Positions 6,667 to 13,891 are shown, numbered from the stretch's first letter. The stretch is 17,015 nt of DNA from Anaerolineaceae bacterium UBA3924 (GCA_002385985.1 DGEO01000027.1:26890-43904); one strand, 5' to 3'. The notes: generated by a model not told the origin, from the letters alone. Numbers and translations are program-made.

Positions 6667-7707
6667 ATGACGGAAACGCAGGTGTTCGAGGACTTGGAAC
6701 AGATCCTTCAACAGGGCCTTGCGGCGCTGGAGGAGGTGAAGGATGAGGCCGGGCTGCAGGCCTGGCGGACCGCGCATCTGGGGCGCAGCGCGCCGGTGAT
6801 GCAGATGTTCAGCCGCCTGCCGCAGCTTCCAAAGGAGCTGCGCCCGCAGGTGGGGCAGCGGGCCAATCAGGTCAAGCAGGCGCTGGAGGCCGCACTGGCC
6901 GAACGCGGCGAACAGGTCCGGGCGGCCAGCCTGCAGCAGAAGCTGGCTTCGGAGCGGGTGGACGTCACCCTGCCGGGCCGGCAGCCCCTGCGCGGGCGGC
7001 TGCATCCCGAGACCCAGGTGCTGCGCAGGATCTTCGCGGTTTTCGAGGAGATGGGCTTCCAGGTCTTCCGCTCCCGGGACGTGGAGACGGACGAGTACAA
7101 CTTCGAGCTGCTCAACATCCCGGCCTACCACCCGGCCCGTGACATGTGGGACACCTTCTACACCACCCGACCGGGCGTGCTGCTGCGCACGCACACCTCT
7201 CCCGGGCAGATCCACGTGATGCGTGCCTCTGCGCCGGAGCCGATCCGGGCCATCCTGCCGGGGATGTGCTACCGCTACGAGCAGGTCAGCGCGCGCCACG
7301 AGACCCAGTTCTACCAGGTCGAGGTGCTGGCGGTGGGGAAGAACATTACCTTCGGCGACCTGAAGGGCACCGTCAACGGTTTCGCCCGGCGCATGTTCGG
7401 TCAGAACGTGCGCACTAGGCTTCGCCCGTCCTACTTCCCCTTCACCGAGCCCAGCGCGGAGATGGATGTGGAATGCTTCGTCTGCGGCGGCAAGGGCTGC
7501 CCGGTGTGCAAAGGCTCCGGCTGGCTGGAGATCATGGGCTGCGGGATGATGCACCCGACCGTGCTGCGCAACGGTGGCTACGATCCGGAGGTCTACTCCG
7601 GTTTCGCCGCCGGGATGGGCCCGGAGCGCATTTCCATGCTGCAGAGCCGCATCGAAGACATCCGCTACTTCTGGGCCAACGACCTGCGCTTCCTGGAACA
7701 ATTCTGA
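6667..7707 (+). CDS. pheS: Phenylalanine--tRNA ligase, alpha subunit
   Basis: The catalytic subunit of the alpha2beta2 cytosolic enzyme that charges tRNA-Phe. It is 346 residues long, normal for the family. The N-terminal coiled-coil arm spans about residues 5-95. The class II core follows, with motif 2 in CYRYEQVSARHETQFYQVE (201-219), the Phe-site region FPFTEPS (257-263), and motif 3 in GFAAGMGPERISML (312-325). A four-Cys knuckle (Cys270, Cys273, Cys278, Cys281) followed by SGW is inserted before the final strands, a feature of a subset of bacterial PheS proteins. Start ATG 6667 has GGAGG four bases upstream. It is controlled by the T-box leader and followed after 46 bp by pheT. Confidence 0.97.
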   Translation: MTETQVFEDLEQILQQGLAALEEVKDEAGLQAWRTAHLGRSAPVMQMFSRLPQLPKELRPQVGQRANQVKQALEAALAERGEQVRAASLQQKLASERVDVTLPGRQPLRGRLHPETQVLRRIFAVFEEMGFQVFRSRDVETDEYNFELLNIPAYHPARDMWDTFYTTRPGVLLRTHTSPGQIHVMRASAPEPIRAILPGMCYRYEQVSARHETQFYQVEVLAVGKNITFGDLKGTVNGFARRMFGQNVRTRLRPSYFPFTEPSAEMDVECFVCGGKGCPVCKGSGWLEIMGCGMMHPTVLRNGGYDPEVYSGFAAGMGPERISMLQSRIEDIRYFWANDLRFLEQF

Positions 7708-7753
7708 TCGAAGACCGCGGTCCGCTCGCCGGTCCGCATTTGAGGAACACCCG

Positions 7754-10285
7754 ATGAAAATCGTATATTCATGGCTGCAAGACTATATTGATCTGTCCGG
7801 CTACTCGCTGGTGGAGCTGGCCCGTATCCTGACCATGACCGGGCTGGAAGTGGAGGAGGTGCAGGTGATCGGCCTGCCCATGCCCGCGAACGGCCCGCTG
7901 GAGTTCAAGTTCACGGGCCTCTCCTGGGACCCGGAGAAAATCATCGTCGCCCGGATCGACGAGGTGATGCCGCACCCCAACGCCGACCGGCTGGTGCTCT
8001 GCCGCCTGAACGACGGCCAGGAAGAGCACATCGTGCTGACCGGCGCGCCCAACCTGTACGAATACAAGGGGATCGGGCCGCTGCCCACGCCGCTCAAGGT
8101 CGCCTGGGCGAAGGAAGGTGCGCAGATTTACGATGGCCACCAGCCCGGACAGGTGCTCACCACGCTCAAGCGGGCCAAAATCCGCGGGGTGGAGTCCTAC
8201 TCCATGGTCTGCTCGGAGAAGGAGCTGGGCATTTCGGACGAGCACGAGGGCATCATGATCCTCGATCCCGAAGCGCCCACCGGCGCGCCGCTGCGGGACG
8301 TGCTGGGCGATGCGGTGTTCGAGATTTCCATCCTGCCCAACATGATCCGCAACGCCTCGGTGATCGGCGTGGCCCGCGAGCTGTCGGCTGTGCTCAACCG
8401 GCCGCTGCGCATGCCGGACACCTCCTTCGAGGCGGCCGGCCCGGCCATCGACGGCATGGTCTCCATCCAGATCGTCGATCCGGACCTGAACCCGCGCTTC
8501 ATGGTCGGGCTGATCCAGAACACCCGGCCGGTGCCCAGTCCGGATAAAATCCAGCGCCGGCTGACGCTGGCCGGGATGCGCCCGATCAACAGCCTGGTGG
8601 ACGCCACCAACTACGTCATGCTGGAAACCGGCGAGCCGCTGCACGCCTTCGACTACGATAAGTTGGTGGAGCGGGCCGGCGGAAAGGCGCCGACCATCAT
8701 CACCCGCGCCGCGAAGCCCGGCGAGAAGCTGACCACGCTGGACGAGGTGGAGCGCGAGCTGGATCCCGTCATGATTCTGGTGACCGACACTGCCGGGCCG
8801 CTTTCGCTGGCCGGCGTGATGGGCGGGCTGGAGAGCGAGGTCACGCCGGAAACCCGCAATGTGCTCCTCGAGGCGGCTTCCTGGAACTTCGTCAACGTGC
8901 GCCGCACCATGAACCAGCTGCGCCTGAACTCGGAAGCCGGCTACCGCTTCTCCCGCGGCGTTCACCCCGAGCTGGCTCCGCTGGCGCTGCAGCTGGGGCT
9001 CAAGCGCATGCAGGCCTGGAGCGGCGCCGGCGAGATCGCCCGGGGCGTGGTGGACAACTATCCCCGGCCGCATGTGGACCCGGTGGTGACCCTGACGCCG
9101 GCCGAGGTGGCCCGCCAGCTGGGTGTGGAGCTGCCCGCGGAGCAGATCGCCGGCCTGCTGCGCAGCCTGGATTTCGAGGTGAGCGTGGAGGGCGGCCGGC
9201 TGCAGGTGAAGGCCCCGCCCCACCGGCTGGACATCGGCGAAGGGATTGTGGGCAAGGCCGACCTGATCGAGGAGATCGCCCGGCTGTACGGCTACGATAA
9301 CATCCCCGAAACCCGGCTCTCGGACGAGCTGCCTCCCGCTCGCGCCAACCGCGCCCTGGAGGTGGAAGAGCGCATCAAAGACCTGCTGGCCGGAATGGGG
9401 CTGCAGGAGGTGATCACCTACCGCCTGACCACGCCGGAGCGTGAAGCCCGCCTGCGCCTGGCCGAGGAAGGCCCGCTGGAGTATATCCGCCTGGCCAACC
9501 CGATCTCGCCGGAGCGGGTGGTGATGCGCCGCAGCCTGCTGGCCTCGGTGATGGAGGTCATGGAGCGCAATGCCCGGGTGACCGACCGACTGGCGCTGTT
9601 CGAGGCCGGTCCGGTTTACCTGCCCGTGAGCGGGCAGGACCTGCCGGTGGAAGCCGAAACGCTGGCCATCGCCATGTGCGGCCGCCGCTACCCGGAGGAC
9701 TGGAACCAGCCGGTGGATGCCCGGATGGACTTCTTCGACCTGAAAGGCCTGCTGGAGGCCCTGCTCGAGGACCTGCACATTGAAAATGTCGAGTTCACCC
9801 CCGCCGCTGACCCGACCTATCATCCCGGGAAGTGTGCTCGCCTGAGCGCCGGTGATGTCGTGCTGGGCACCTTCGGCGAGCTTCACCCGGAGATCCAGCG
9901 GCGCTACGACCTGCCGTCCGCGCCGGTGCTGGCGGCTGAGCTGGACCTGAGCCGCCTGATCGAGCTTGTGCCCGAGCGCTTTGAGACCCGCCCGGTGCCG
10001 GTCTATCCGGCAGTACTGGAGGACCTGGCCCTTGTGGTGGACGAGGACCTGCCGGCTGCCGAGCTGGAGCGGGCCATCCGCCAGGCGGGCGGTCCGCTGC
10101 TGGCCGATGTGCGCCTGTTCGACATTTACCGCGGCGAGCAGATCGGCGCAGGGAAGAAGAGCATGGCCTATAGCCTGGCCTATCAGGCCCCCGATCACAC
10201 GCTGAACGAGAAGGAAGCCGCGCAGATCCGCCAGCGCATCATCAAGCGGTTGGAGCACACCCTCGGCGCGAAACTGCGCGGGTAG
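7754..10285 (+). CDS. pheT: Phenylalanine--tRNA ligase, beta subunit
   Basis: The structural and editing partner of PheS, 843 residues. Domains in order: N-terminal MKIVYSWLQDYIDL segment, an EMAP/OB tRNA-binding domain (about 45-175), the B3/B4 editing region (about 210-400, including SLVDATNYVMLETGEPLHAF), the B5 domain (about 415-490), the inactive class II-like core (about 490-730), and the FDX-ACB anticodon-binding domain at the C-terminus (about 745-843, beginning PVYPAVLEDLALVVDE). The protein is somewhat longer than the E. coli one, partly through a stretch near residues 40-55. The frame is open further upstream into pheS, but the conserved MKIVYSWL start at ATG 7754 with GAGG nine bases upstream is clearly the true one. 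A strong terminator follows at 10326. Confidence 0.97.
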   Translation: MKIVYSWLQDYIDLSGYSLVELARILTMTGLEVEEVQVIGLPMPANGPLEFKFTGLSWDPEKIIVARIDEVMPHPNADRLVLCRLNDGQEEHIVLTGAPNLYEYKGIGPLPTPLKVAWAKEGAQIYDGHQPGQVLTTLKRAKIRGVESYSMVCSEKELGISDEHEGIMILDPEAPTGAPLRDVLGDAVFEISILPNMIRNASVIGVARELSAVLNRPLRMPDTSFEAAGPAIDGMVSIQIVDPDLNPRFMVGLIQNTRPVPSPDKIQRRLTLAGMRPINSLVDATNYVMLETGEPLHAFDYDKLVERAGGKAPTIITRAAKPGEKLTTLDEVERELDPVMILVTDTAGPLSLAGVMGGLESEVTPETRNVLLEAASWNFVNVRRTMNQLRLNSEAGYRFSRGVHPELAPLALQLGLKRMQAWSGAGEIARGVVDNYPRPHVDPVVTLTPAEVARQLGVELPAEQIAGLLRSLDFEVSVEGGRLQVKAPPHRLDIGEGIVGKADLIEEIARLYGYDNIPETRLSDELPPARANRALEVEERIKDLLAGMGLQEVITYRLTTPEREARLRLAEEGPLEYIRLANPISPERVVMRRSLLASVMEVMERNARVTDRLALFEAGPVYLPVSGQDLPVEAETLAIAMCGRRYPEDWNQPVDARMDFFDLKGLLEALLEDLHIENVEFTPAADPTYHPGKCARLSAGDVVLGTFGELHPEIQRRYDLPSAPVLAAELDLSRLIELVPERFETRPVPVYPAVLEDLALVVDEDLPAAELERAIRQAGGPLLADVRLFDIYRGEQIGAGKKSMAYSLAYQAPDHTLNEKEAAQIRQRIIKRLEHTLGAKLRG

Positions 10286-10325
10286 AGGATGAGTGCGCCC
10301 TGAAGCAGGGCGTGTAGGAATGGAT

Positions 10326-10362
10326 AACGGCGCGAACCTGACTCAGGTTCGCGCCGTTTTTT
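10326..10362 (+). terminator. Intrinsic terminator of pheST
   Basis: A perfect 16-bp inverted repeat (10326-10341 with 10343-10358) is followed by T6 ending at 10362. On the opposite strand there is no T-run, so it acts on the plus strand only. Confidence 0.93.
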
Positions 10363-10397
10363 CCCTATGCCCGGCGGTGTTTCCGCTCATTAAAAGT

Positions 10398-10660
10398 AAC
10401 ACCCACCCATCCCCCACCTGCCCCATGGGCGCCGCCTATGGAGGTGCCCCCCACCTGCACCCACGCAGTGGGTGTTCCCGCAGGGGCGTGTCTCCGCGCC
10501 TCTTGTCCCTGGCCGGGAAGGGGGAGTCGTCCTCCACCAATAACTCTCCCCCCCTTCCCAGTGACGGAGTTGGGAGCAACCAGCCCAGCCGCTATGGGAA
10601 GGGGGTAGGGGGGATGGATGGGCAACAACCCTTCTCTACCCGGGAAGGGGGCGTACCCCC
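10398..10660. repeat. Hairpin-rich, repeat-like intergenic element without genes
   Basis: No credible gene lies between pheT and the Nudix gene. The stretch is built of C-runs then G-runs. The left end CACCCACCCATCCCCCACC (10400 on) is roughly the reverse complement of the right part near 10602-10625 (GGGGGATGGATGGGC region). GGGAAGGGGG occurs three times (near 10515, 10597 and 10642) and its complement CCCCCTTCCCA once (near 10550). Small perfect hairpins lie inside, such as CACCCA/TGGGTG at 10458-10474 and GGGGG/CCCCC at 10647-10660. This architecture suggests a degenerate MITE-like or palindromic dispersed repeat. Copy number elsewhere in the genome is unknown. Confidence 0.45.
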
Positions 10661-10715
10661 ATGACATTCGCCCATGGGTCAGGGAGAATGGGGCCTGACC
10701 ACGGCACTCCAGAGG

Positions 10716-10744
10716 TCGCCAAATTCCTCCTTCCCCGCTACAAT
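10716..10744 (+). promoter_or_regulatory. Promoter of the Nudix gene, placing transcription start at the GTG codon
   Basis: TCGCCA (10716-10721) lies 17 bp before TACAAT (10739-10744). Seven bases after the -10 box is position 10751, the G of the GTG start, so the transcript may be leaderless. Confidence 0.5.
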
Positions 10745-10750
10745 AGAGGA

Positions 10751-11398
10751 GTGACCACCATCCCTGAGAACCCCTCCACCGATCCGATCTGGCTCCACTG
10801 GGCGCAGCAGCTGCAGGCCATCGCCCAGTCCGGACTGGCTTTCAGCAAGGATCCCTACGACCGCGAGCGCTACGAGCAGGTGCGCGAGCTCGCCGCCGAA
10901 ATCATGGCCCGCCAGGGCCAGGCGGACAAAGAGCAGCTGGTGGCGCTGTTCTCCGCCGAGGGCGGCTATGCCACCCCCAAGGTGGACGTGCGCGGCGTGG
11001 TGTTTGACAACGCCGGGAGGCTGCTTCTGGTCAGGGAACTGGCCGACGGCGGCTGGACCCTGCCGGGCGGCTGGGTGGACGTGGGCGAACCGCCCAGTCT
11101 GGCGGTTGAGCGCGAGGTGCGGGAGGAGTCCGGGTACGTGGTGCGAGCATGCAAGCTGCTGGCGGTCTACGACCGCAGTATGCACGGTCATCCGCCGTAT
11201 CCCTTCCACGCCTACAAGCTGTTCATTCGCTGCCAGCTGCTGGGCGGTCAGGCGGAGACCAGCCTGGAAACCGGCGGAGCGGAATTCTTCGCCAGGGACC
11301 AGCTGCCGCCGCTGTCGCTGATGCGCACCACCCCGCAGCAGCTGGAGCGCATGTTCGCCCATTTCGACCACCCCGAGTGGCCCGCCGATTTCGACTGA
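10751..11398 (+). CDS. Nudix hydrolase with N-terminal hydrolase-associated domain
   Basis: A cytosolic protein of 215 residues when started at GTG 10751. The N-terminal helical part (DPIWLHWAQQLQAIAQSGLA, about 11-55) is the segment found before the Nudix domain in ADP-ribose/nucleotide-sugar-type members. The Nudix box is complete at about 107-130: G-x5-E, then REVREESGYV, so metal-dependent pyrophosphate cleavage of a nucleoside diphosphate derivative is expected. The substrate is unknown. An upstream ATG at 10661 would add 30 residues that look like intergenic sequence, and a promoter lies inside that extension; the conserved N-terminal domain begins right after the GTG. GAGG lies only one base before GTG, too close for a normal ribosome site, which fits leaderless initiation. 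Confidence 0.85.
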   Translation: MTTIPENPSTDPIWLHWAQQLQAIAQSGLAFSKDPYDRERYEQVRELAAEIMARQGQADKEQLVALFSAEGGYATPKVDVRGVVFDNAGRLLLVRELADGGWTLPGGWVDVGEPPSLAVEREVREESGYVVRACKLLAVYDRSMHGHPPYPFHAYKLFIRCQLLGGQAETSLETGGAEFFARDQLPPLSLMRTTPQQLERMFAHFDHPEWPADFD

Positions 11399-11419
11399 AG
11401 CATTAAGGCCCGTTCTCGC

Positions 11420-12847
11420 ATGTTGAAATTACCCGTACGGAATACGCTTACACTCCTCCTTGCCGCGGCGGTTCTGGCCGGCTGTGCCGCGCCGGGAACG
11501 CTGGACCTGACCCCTCAGGGTGGGACGCCCAGTCCGGCTGTGACCGAAACACTTCGTCCCGAGCCGACCCGCACACCGACGGTGACGCCCACCCCGGCCT
11601 GGCTGGTGCCGGAAGCGGAACTGAGCCGGGTCCGGCTGCTCGTTCTGCACCCCTGGGTGGGGGAGAGCGGGCAGGCGCTGGACCAGCTGGCGGCGGAGTT
11701 CAACGCGGCCAATACCTGGGGCATCCAGGTGATGCTGGAAAGCACGGGCAGCACGGCCCTGCTCTATGACCGGGTTGAACAGGGGCTGGCCGGCGAAGGG
11801 GAGCGGCCGCATCTGGCGGTCGCCAGCCCGGAGCAGGCTTTCTCCTGGGATGAGTTGAGCGGTCAGGTGGCCGATCTGCAGCCATTCGTGCAGGACGGGG
11901 CCTACGGGCTGGAGGACCCGGCCGGAGAGATCTTCCTGGCCGGGCTGCAGGCGGACGGGCGCCTGCTGGGCCTGCCGCTGCTGGCCGGAACGCGGGCGCT
12001 GTTTTACAACCAGACCTGGGGCGGTGAGCTGGGCTTTGCCGCGCCGCCGGCCACACTGGACGAGTTCCGTGAGCAGGCCTGTGCCGCGTCCGTGCACAAC
12101 CTGGCTGACGGCGACCTGGATAATGACGGCACCGGCGGCTGGTACGCCGACGCCGACGCGCTGACCGTGCTCAGCTGGATGCGCGGCTTCAGGCAGCAGG
12201 ACCCGGGCGGTTCGACCGGGCTGGAATATGGTTTCGACTCACCCGAAGCCGAAGACGCGCTGACCTTCCTGCGCGAGATGGTGGACGACTCTTGCGCCTG
12301 GATCGGGCGCCAGCCGACCGCCTATGAGTACTTCGCCAATCGCTACGCCCTGTTCTACAGCGGCAGCCTGCCCGAAACACTGGTACAGGCCCGCACCATG
12401 CAGCGCCTGGGCAGCGAGGATGTGTGGACGGTGATCCCCTTCCCGGGCGAGGACGGCCCGGTGGCGCTGCTCGATCAGACGGCGCTGGTCGTGTTTGAAG
12501 GCTCGCCGGCTGAAACGCTGAGCGCCTGGCTGTTCGCCCGCTGGCTGGCCGCACCTGAGCGCCAGGCTGCGCTGGCTGAGGCATCCGCTCTGGCGCCGGT
12601 ATCTGCAGCGGCGCTGGCGAAGATGGCTGGTTTTCGCAGCCAGAACGCGCAGTGGTCCGCCGGAGCGGACCTGCTGTCCTTCGCGCAGAACCCGCCCTCG
12701 CGGGGCAGCTGGCGGGTGGCCCGGCTGGTGCTGGAAGACGCCGCATGGCAGAGCCTGCAGGCCTACCTGACGGCTGAGGACATCCCCTTTATCCTGGAGC
12801 AGCTGGACGCCACCATTCGCGAGGTCGGCGCGCTGGAAGGATACTAG
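11420..12847 (+). CDS. Extracellular solute-binding lipoprotein (ABC importer family 1)
   Basis: A 475-residue secreted protein with a lipoprotein signal: hydrophobic core at 8-20 and lipobox LAGC with Cys22. A Pro/Thr-rich linker (about 38-58, PTRTPTVTPTPAW) leads to the binding domain, which starts at about residue 65 (VRLLVLHPWVGESGQALDQL). The pattern of a family 1 sugar-type binding protein is visible: FNAANTWGIQVML, LPLLAGTRALFYNQTW near 190, and a calcium-site-like DGDLDNDGTGGWY near 230. The ligand is unknown. No permease or ATPase gene is next to it, so it is an orphan binding protein here. It starts 21 bp after the Nudix stop with only a weak AAGG ribosome site and may be co-transcribed. 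Its stop codon overlaps the stop of the opposing AhpD-like gene. Confidence 0.85.
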   Translation: MLKLPVRNTLTLLLAAAVLAGCAAPGTLDLTPQGGTPSPAVTETLRPEPTRTPTVTPTPAWLVPEAELSRVRLLVLHPWVGESGQALDQLAAEFNAANTWGIQVMLESTGSTALLYDRVEQGLAGEGERPHLAVASPEQAFSWDELSGQVADLQPFVQDGAYGLEDPAGEIFLAGLQADGRLLGLPLLAGTRALFYNQTWGGELGFAAPPATLDEFREQACAASVHNLADGDLDNDGTGGWYADADALTVLSWMRGFRQQDPGGSTGLEYGFDSPEAEDALTFLREMVDDSCAWIGRQPTAYEYFANRYALFYSGSLPETLVQARTMQRLGSEDVWTVIPFPGEDGPVALLDQTALVVFEGSPAETLSAWLFARWLAAPERQAALAEASALAPVSAAALAKMAGFRSQNAQWSAGADLLSFAQNPPSRGSWRVARLVLEDAAWQSLQAYLTAEDIPFILEQLDATIREVGALEGY

Positions 12848-13194
12848 CCCTCCGCCGCCCGGACCAGGTCCAGCGTTTCCACCGCGTGGCGCAGGTGGGG
12901 GATGACGATGCTCCCGCCGACGACCAGGGCGACGTTGAAGGCGTCGTACAGCTCCTCGTCGCTCCAGCCGGCCCGGACGCACTGCTGGACGTGGTAGTCG
13001 ATGCAGTCGTTGCAGCGCAGCACCATCGAGGCGACCAGGCCGAGCAGCTCCTTGGTCTTCCCGTCCAGCGCGCCGTCGTGATAGGCGTTGGTGTCCAGGT
13101 TGAAGAAGCGCTTGATCCCCAGATGATCGATGGTGAAAATGCGCTCGTTCATGCGGGCGCGGTAAGCGTTTAACTCGTCCATGCGGTTGGTCAT
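12844..13194 (-). CDS. Carboxymuconolactone decarboxylase / AhpD-like protein
   Basis: A small cytosolic all-helical protein of 116 residues. The AhpD-type redox motif is CNDC (Cys61, Cys64) followed by IDYH with His68, in the context VASMVLRCNDCIDYHVQQCVRAG. Proteins of this group act as peroxide-reducing or thiol-disulfide partners; the decarboxylase name reflects homology only. ATG 13194 is chosen because GGAGG lies five bases before it. Frames that open further upstream run into the tRNA-derived repeats and are not coding. A TACAAT box at 13223-13228 (minus) is a possible -10 without a clear -35. It converges on the lipoprotein gene with the two stop codons sharing CTAG. Confidence 0.88.
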   Translation of the reverse strand: MTNRMDELNAYRARMNERIFTIDHLGIKRFFNLDTNAYHDGALDGKTKELLGLVASMVLRCNDCIDYHVQQCVRAGWSDEELYDAFNVALVVGGSIVIPHLRHAVETLDLVRAAEG

Positions 13195-13240
13195 GGGTCC
13201 TCCGAGGGGTTGGGCTGGGGCAATTGTACCCGGAGATAAC

Positions 13241-13265
13241 AAAAACCGCAGCGTACGCTGCGGTT
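13241..13265 (-). terminator. Intrinsic terminator ending the tRNA-Cys-derived array
   Basis: A perfect 22-base palindrome AACCGCAGCGT/ACGCTGCGGTT (13244-13265) is followed on the minus strand by T5. It lies beyond the last decayed tRNA copy and before the AhpD-like gene. Confidence 0.8.
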
Positions 13266-13304
13266 GAGAGGGCATCCTGAACCTGGAGCAGTCTGATCGG
13301 GCTG

Positions 13305-13375
13305 GCAAAGGGCGTTGTGAACGAGTCCTGATCAGGGTTTTGCAGACCCTTGCCCCTGCCTCTTGATAGGGTATC
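13305..13375 (-). pseudogene. Decayed tRNA-Cys-like copy A
   Basis: Bases 13329-13354 are identical over 26 nt to 13629-13654 of the intact tRNA-Cys, covering the whole anticodon arm including GCA. The offset is exactly 300 bp. The T arm has lost its TTCAAAT loop and the acceptor ends no longer pair. The part matching the D arm of the real tRNA is replaced by a sequence shared with copy B (TGCCCCTGCC at 13351). It is not expected to be a working tRNA. Confidence 0.75.
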
Positions 13376-13402
13376 ACCTGGCACTGTAAGCGGCGTTAAT
13401 GT

Positions 13403-13424
13403 AAAAAGACCCCATAACCGGGGT
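13403..13424 (-). terminator. Terminator-like hairpin after copy B
   Basis: ACCCC (13409-13413) pairs with GGGGT (13420-13424), followed on the minus strand by C and T5. It is a diverged repeat of the tRNA-Cys terminator at 13550-13570. Confidence 0.6.
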
Positions 13425-13454
13425 TTCTGCTGGCCTTTATTGCTGGCCTTGTTG

Positions 13455-13525
13455 AGACGACGACGGGACTGTGCCCGTGATCGGGGTCTTGCCAGACCCA
13501 TGCCCCTGCCCCTCGATGGGGTACC
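13455..13525 (-). pseudogene. Decayed tRNA-Cys-like copy B
   Basis: It aligns with the intact tRNA-Cys at exactly 150-bp offset. By eye about 80 percent of roughly 50 columns match over the acceptor 3' side, T arm and anticodon arm. The T loop is CACAGT instead of TTCAAAT. The anticodon loop carries an extra base (TTGCCAG), and the acceptor halves do not pair. The D-arm part resembles copy A, not the real tRNA. It is very unlikely to be a functional tRNA. Confidence 0.75.
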
Positions 13526-13549
13526 AGTTGGCTGTGCGGGGTAATGATG

Positions 13550-13570
13550 AAAAAACCCCGTGAACCGGGG
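13550..13570 (-). terminator. Intrinsic terminator of the tRNA-Gly/tRNA-Cys transcript
   Basis: CCCCG (13556-13560) pairs with CGGGG (13566-13570), loop TGAAC, followed on the minus strand by T6. It lies 34 bases after the tRNA-Cys 3' end. Confidence 0.8.
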
Positions 13571-13604
13571 CTGCTGCTGGCCTCATTTAACGGGCCTCGT
13601 GTAG

Positions 13605-13675
13605 AGGCGACGACGGGATTTGAACCCGTGATCAGGGTTTTGCAGACCCTTGCCTTACCACTTGGCCACGTCGCC
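13605..13675 (-). tRNA. tRNA-Cys (anticodon GCA)
   Basis: 71-nt cloverleaf: acceptor GGCGACG/CGTCGCC, D arm GGCC..GGTAAGGC, anticodon stem AGGGT/ACCCT with loop CTGCAAA (GCA at 13641-13643), T arm ACGGG-TTCAAAT-CCCGT. The discriminator is T, as expected for tRNA-Cys. CCA is not encoded. It is 13 bases after tRNA-Gly in the same transcript. Confidence 0.96.
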
Positions 13676-13688
13676 AGTATACAAATAG

Positions 13689-13761
13689 AGCGGGCAACGA
13701 GACTCGAACTCGTGACCTTCTCCTTGGCAAGGAGGTGTTCTACCAACTGAACTATGCCCGC
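13689..13761 (-). tRNA. tRNA-Gly (anticodon GCC)
   Basis: 73-nt cloverleaf: acceptor GCGGGCA/TGCCCGC, anticodon stem CTCCT/AGGAG with loop TGCCA region (GCC at 13726-13728), T loop TTCGAGT, discriminator T. CCA is not encoded. First gene of the tRNA-Gly/tRNA-Cys transcript. Confidence 0.96.
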
Positions 13762-13796
13762 AGTAATAAGAGATATTGTTTTGTTAAGCGACCCAG

Positions 13797-13825
13797 AGTA
13801 TAGCACCCTCCTCTCATTTCGTCAA
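13797..13825 (-). promoter_or_regulatory. Promoter of the tRNA-Gly/tRNA-Cys transcript
   Basis: Minus strand TTGACG (13825-13820), a 17-bp spacer, then TATACT (13802-13797), about 35 bases before tRNA-Gly. Confidence 0.8.
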
Positions 13826-13862
13826 GGTTGTGAAGGGGAAAAATGCCCGCTGTCAGCCATGC

Positions 13863-13891
13863 TTGACACCTTCTGACCGCTGTGCTAAAGT
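13863..13891 (+). promoter_or_regulatory. Promoter of the mannosyltransferase gene
   Basis: TTGACA (13863-13868), a 17-bp spacer, then TAAAGT (13886-13891). The leader would be about 80 bases. Confidence 0.65.

Noticed and set aside
6616..7701. 361-residue minus-strand frame opposite pheS and the T-box
   Set aside because: It covers pheS and the regulated terminator; composition is of antisense type.
7574..7753. Upstream extension of pheT by 60 codons
   Set aside because: It overlaps pheS in another frame; the conserved PheT N-terminus and a ribosome site place the start at 7754.
7769..10258. 829-residue open frame antisense to pheT
   Set aside because: It lies wholly opposite a certain pheT gene. 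Its composition (His, Gln, Gly, Arg-rich) is typical of antisense frames in GC-rich DNA, and no domain is recognisable.
10293..10667. Open frames on both strands of the pheT-Nudix gap
   Set aside because: They run through the terminator and the low-complexity hairpin element, with no homology visible by eye and no ribosome site.
12239..13501. 420-residue minus-strand frame across the AhpD-like gene and the decayed tRNA copies
   Set aside because: It is in a different frame from the clear AhpD-like protein and runs through tRNA-derived repeats and terminators.
13241..13675. CRISPR array as an explanation of the regular spacing
   Set aside because: The repeated parts are long, diverged and tRNA-derived with terminators, and there are no short identical repeats with unique spacers or cas genes.
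13396..13806. 136-residue minus-strand frame
   Set aside because: It is a translation of the tRNA-Gly, tRNA-Cys and copy B sequences; the IVQLVEHLLAKEKVTSSSLV stretch is the usual false protein from a tRNA gene.
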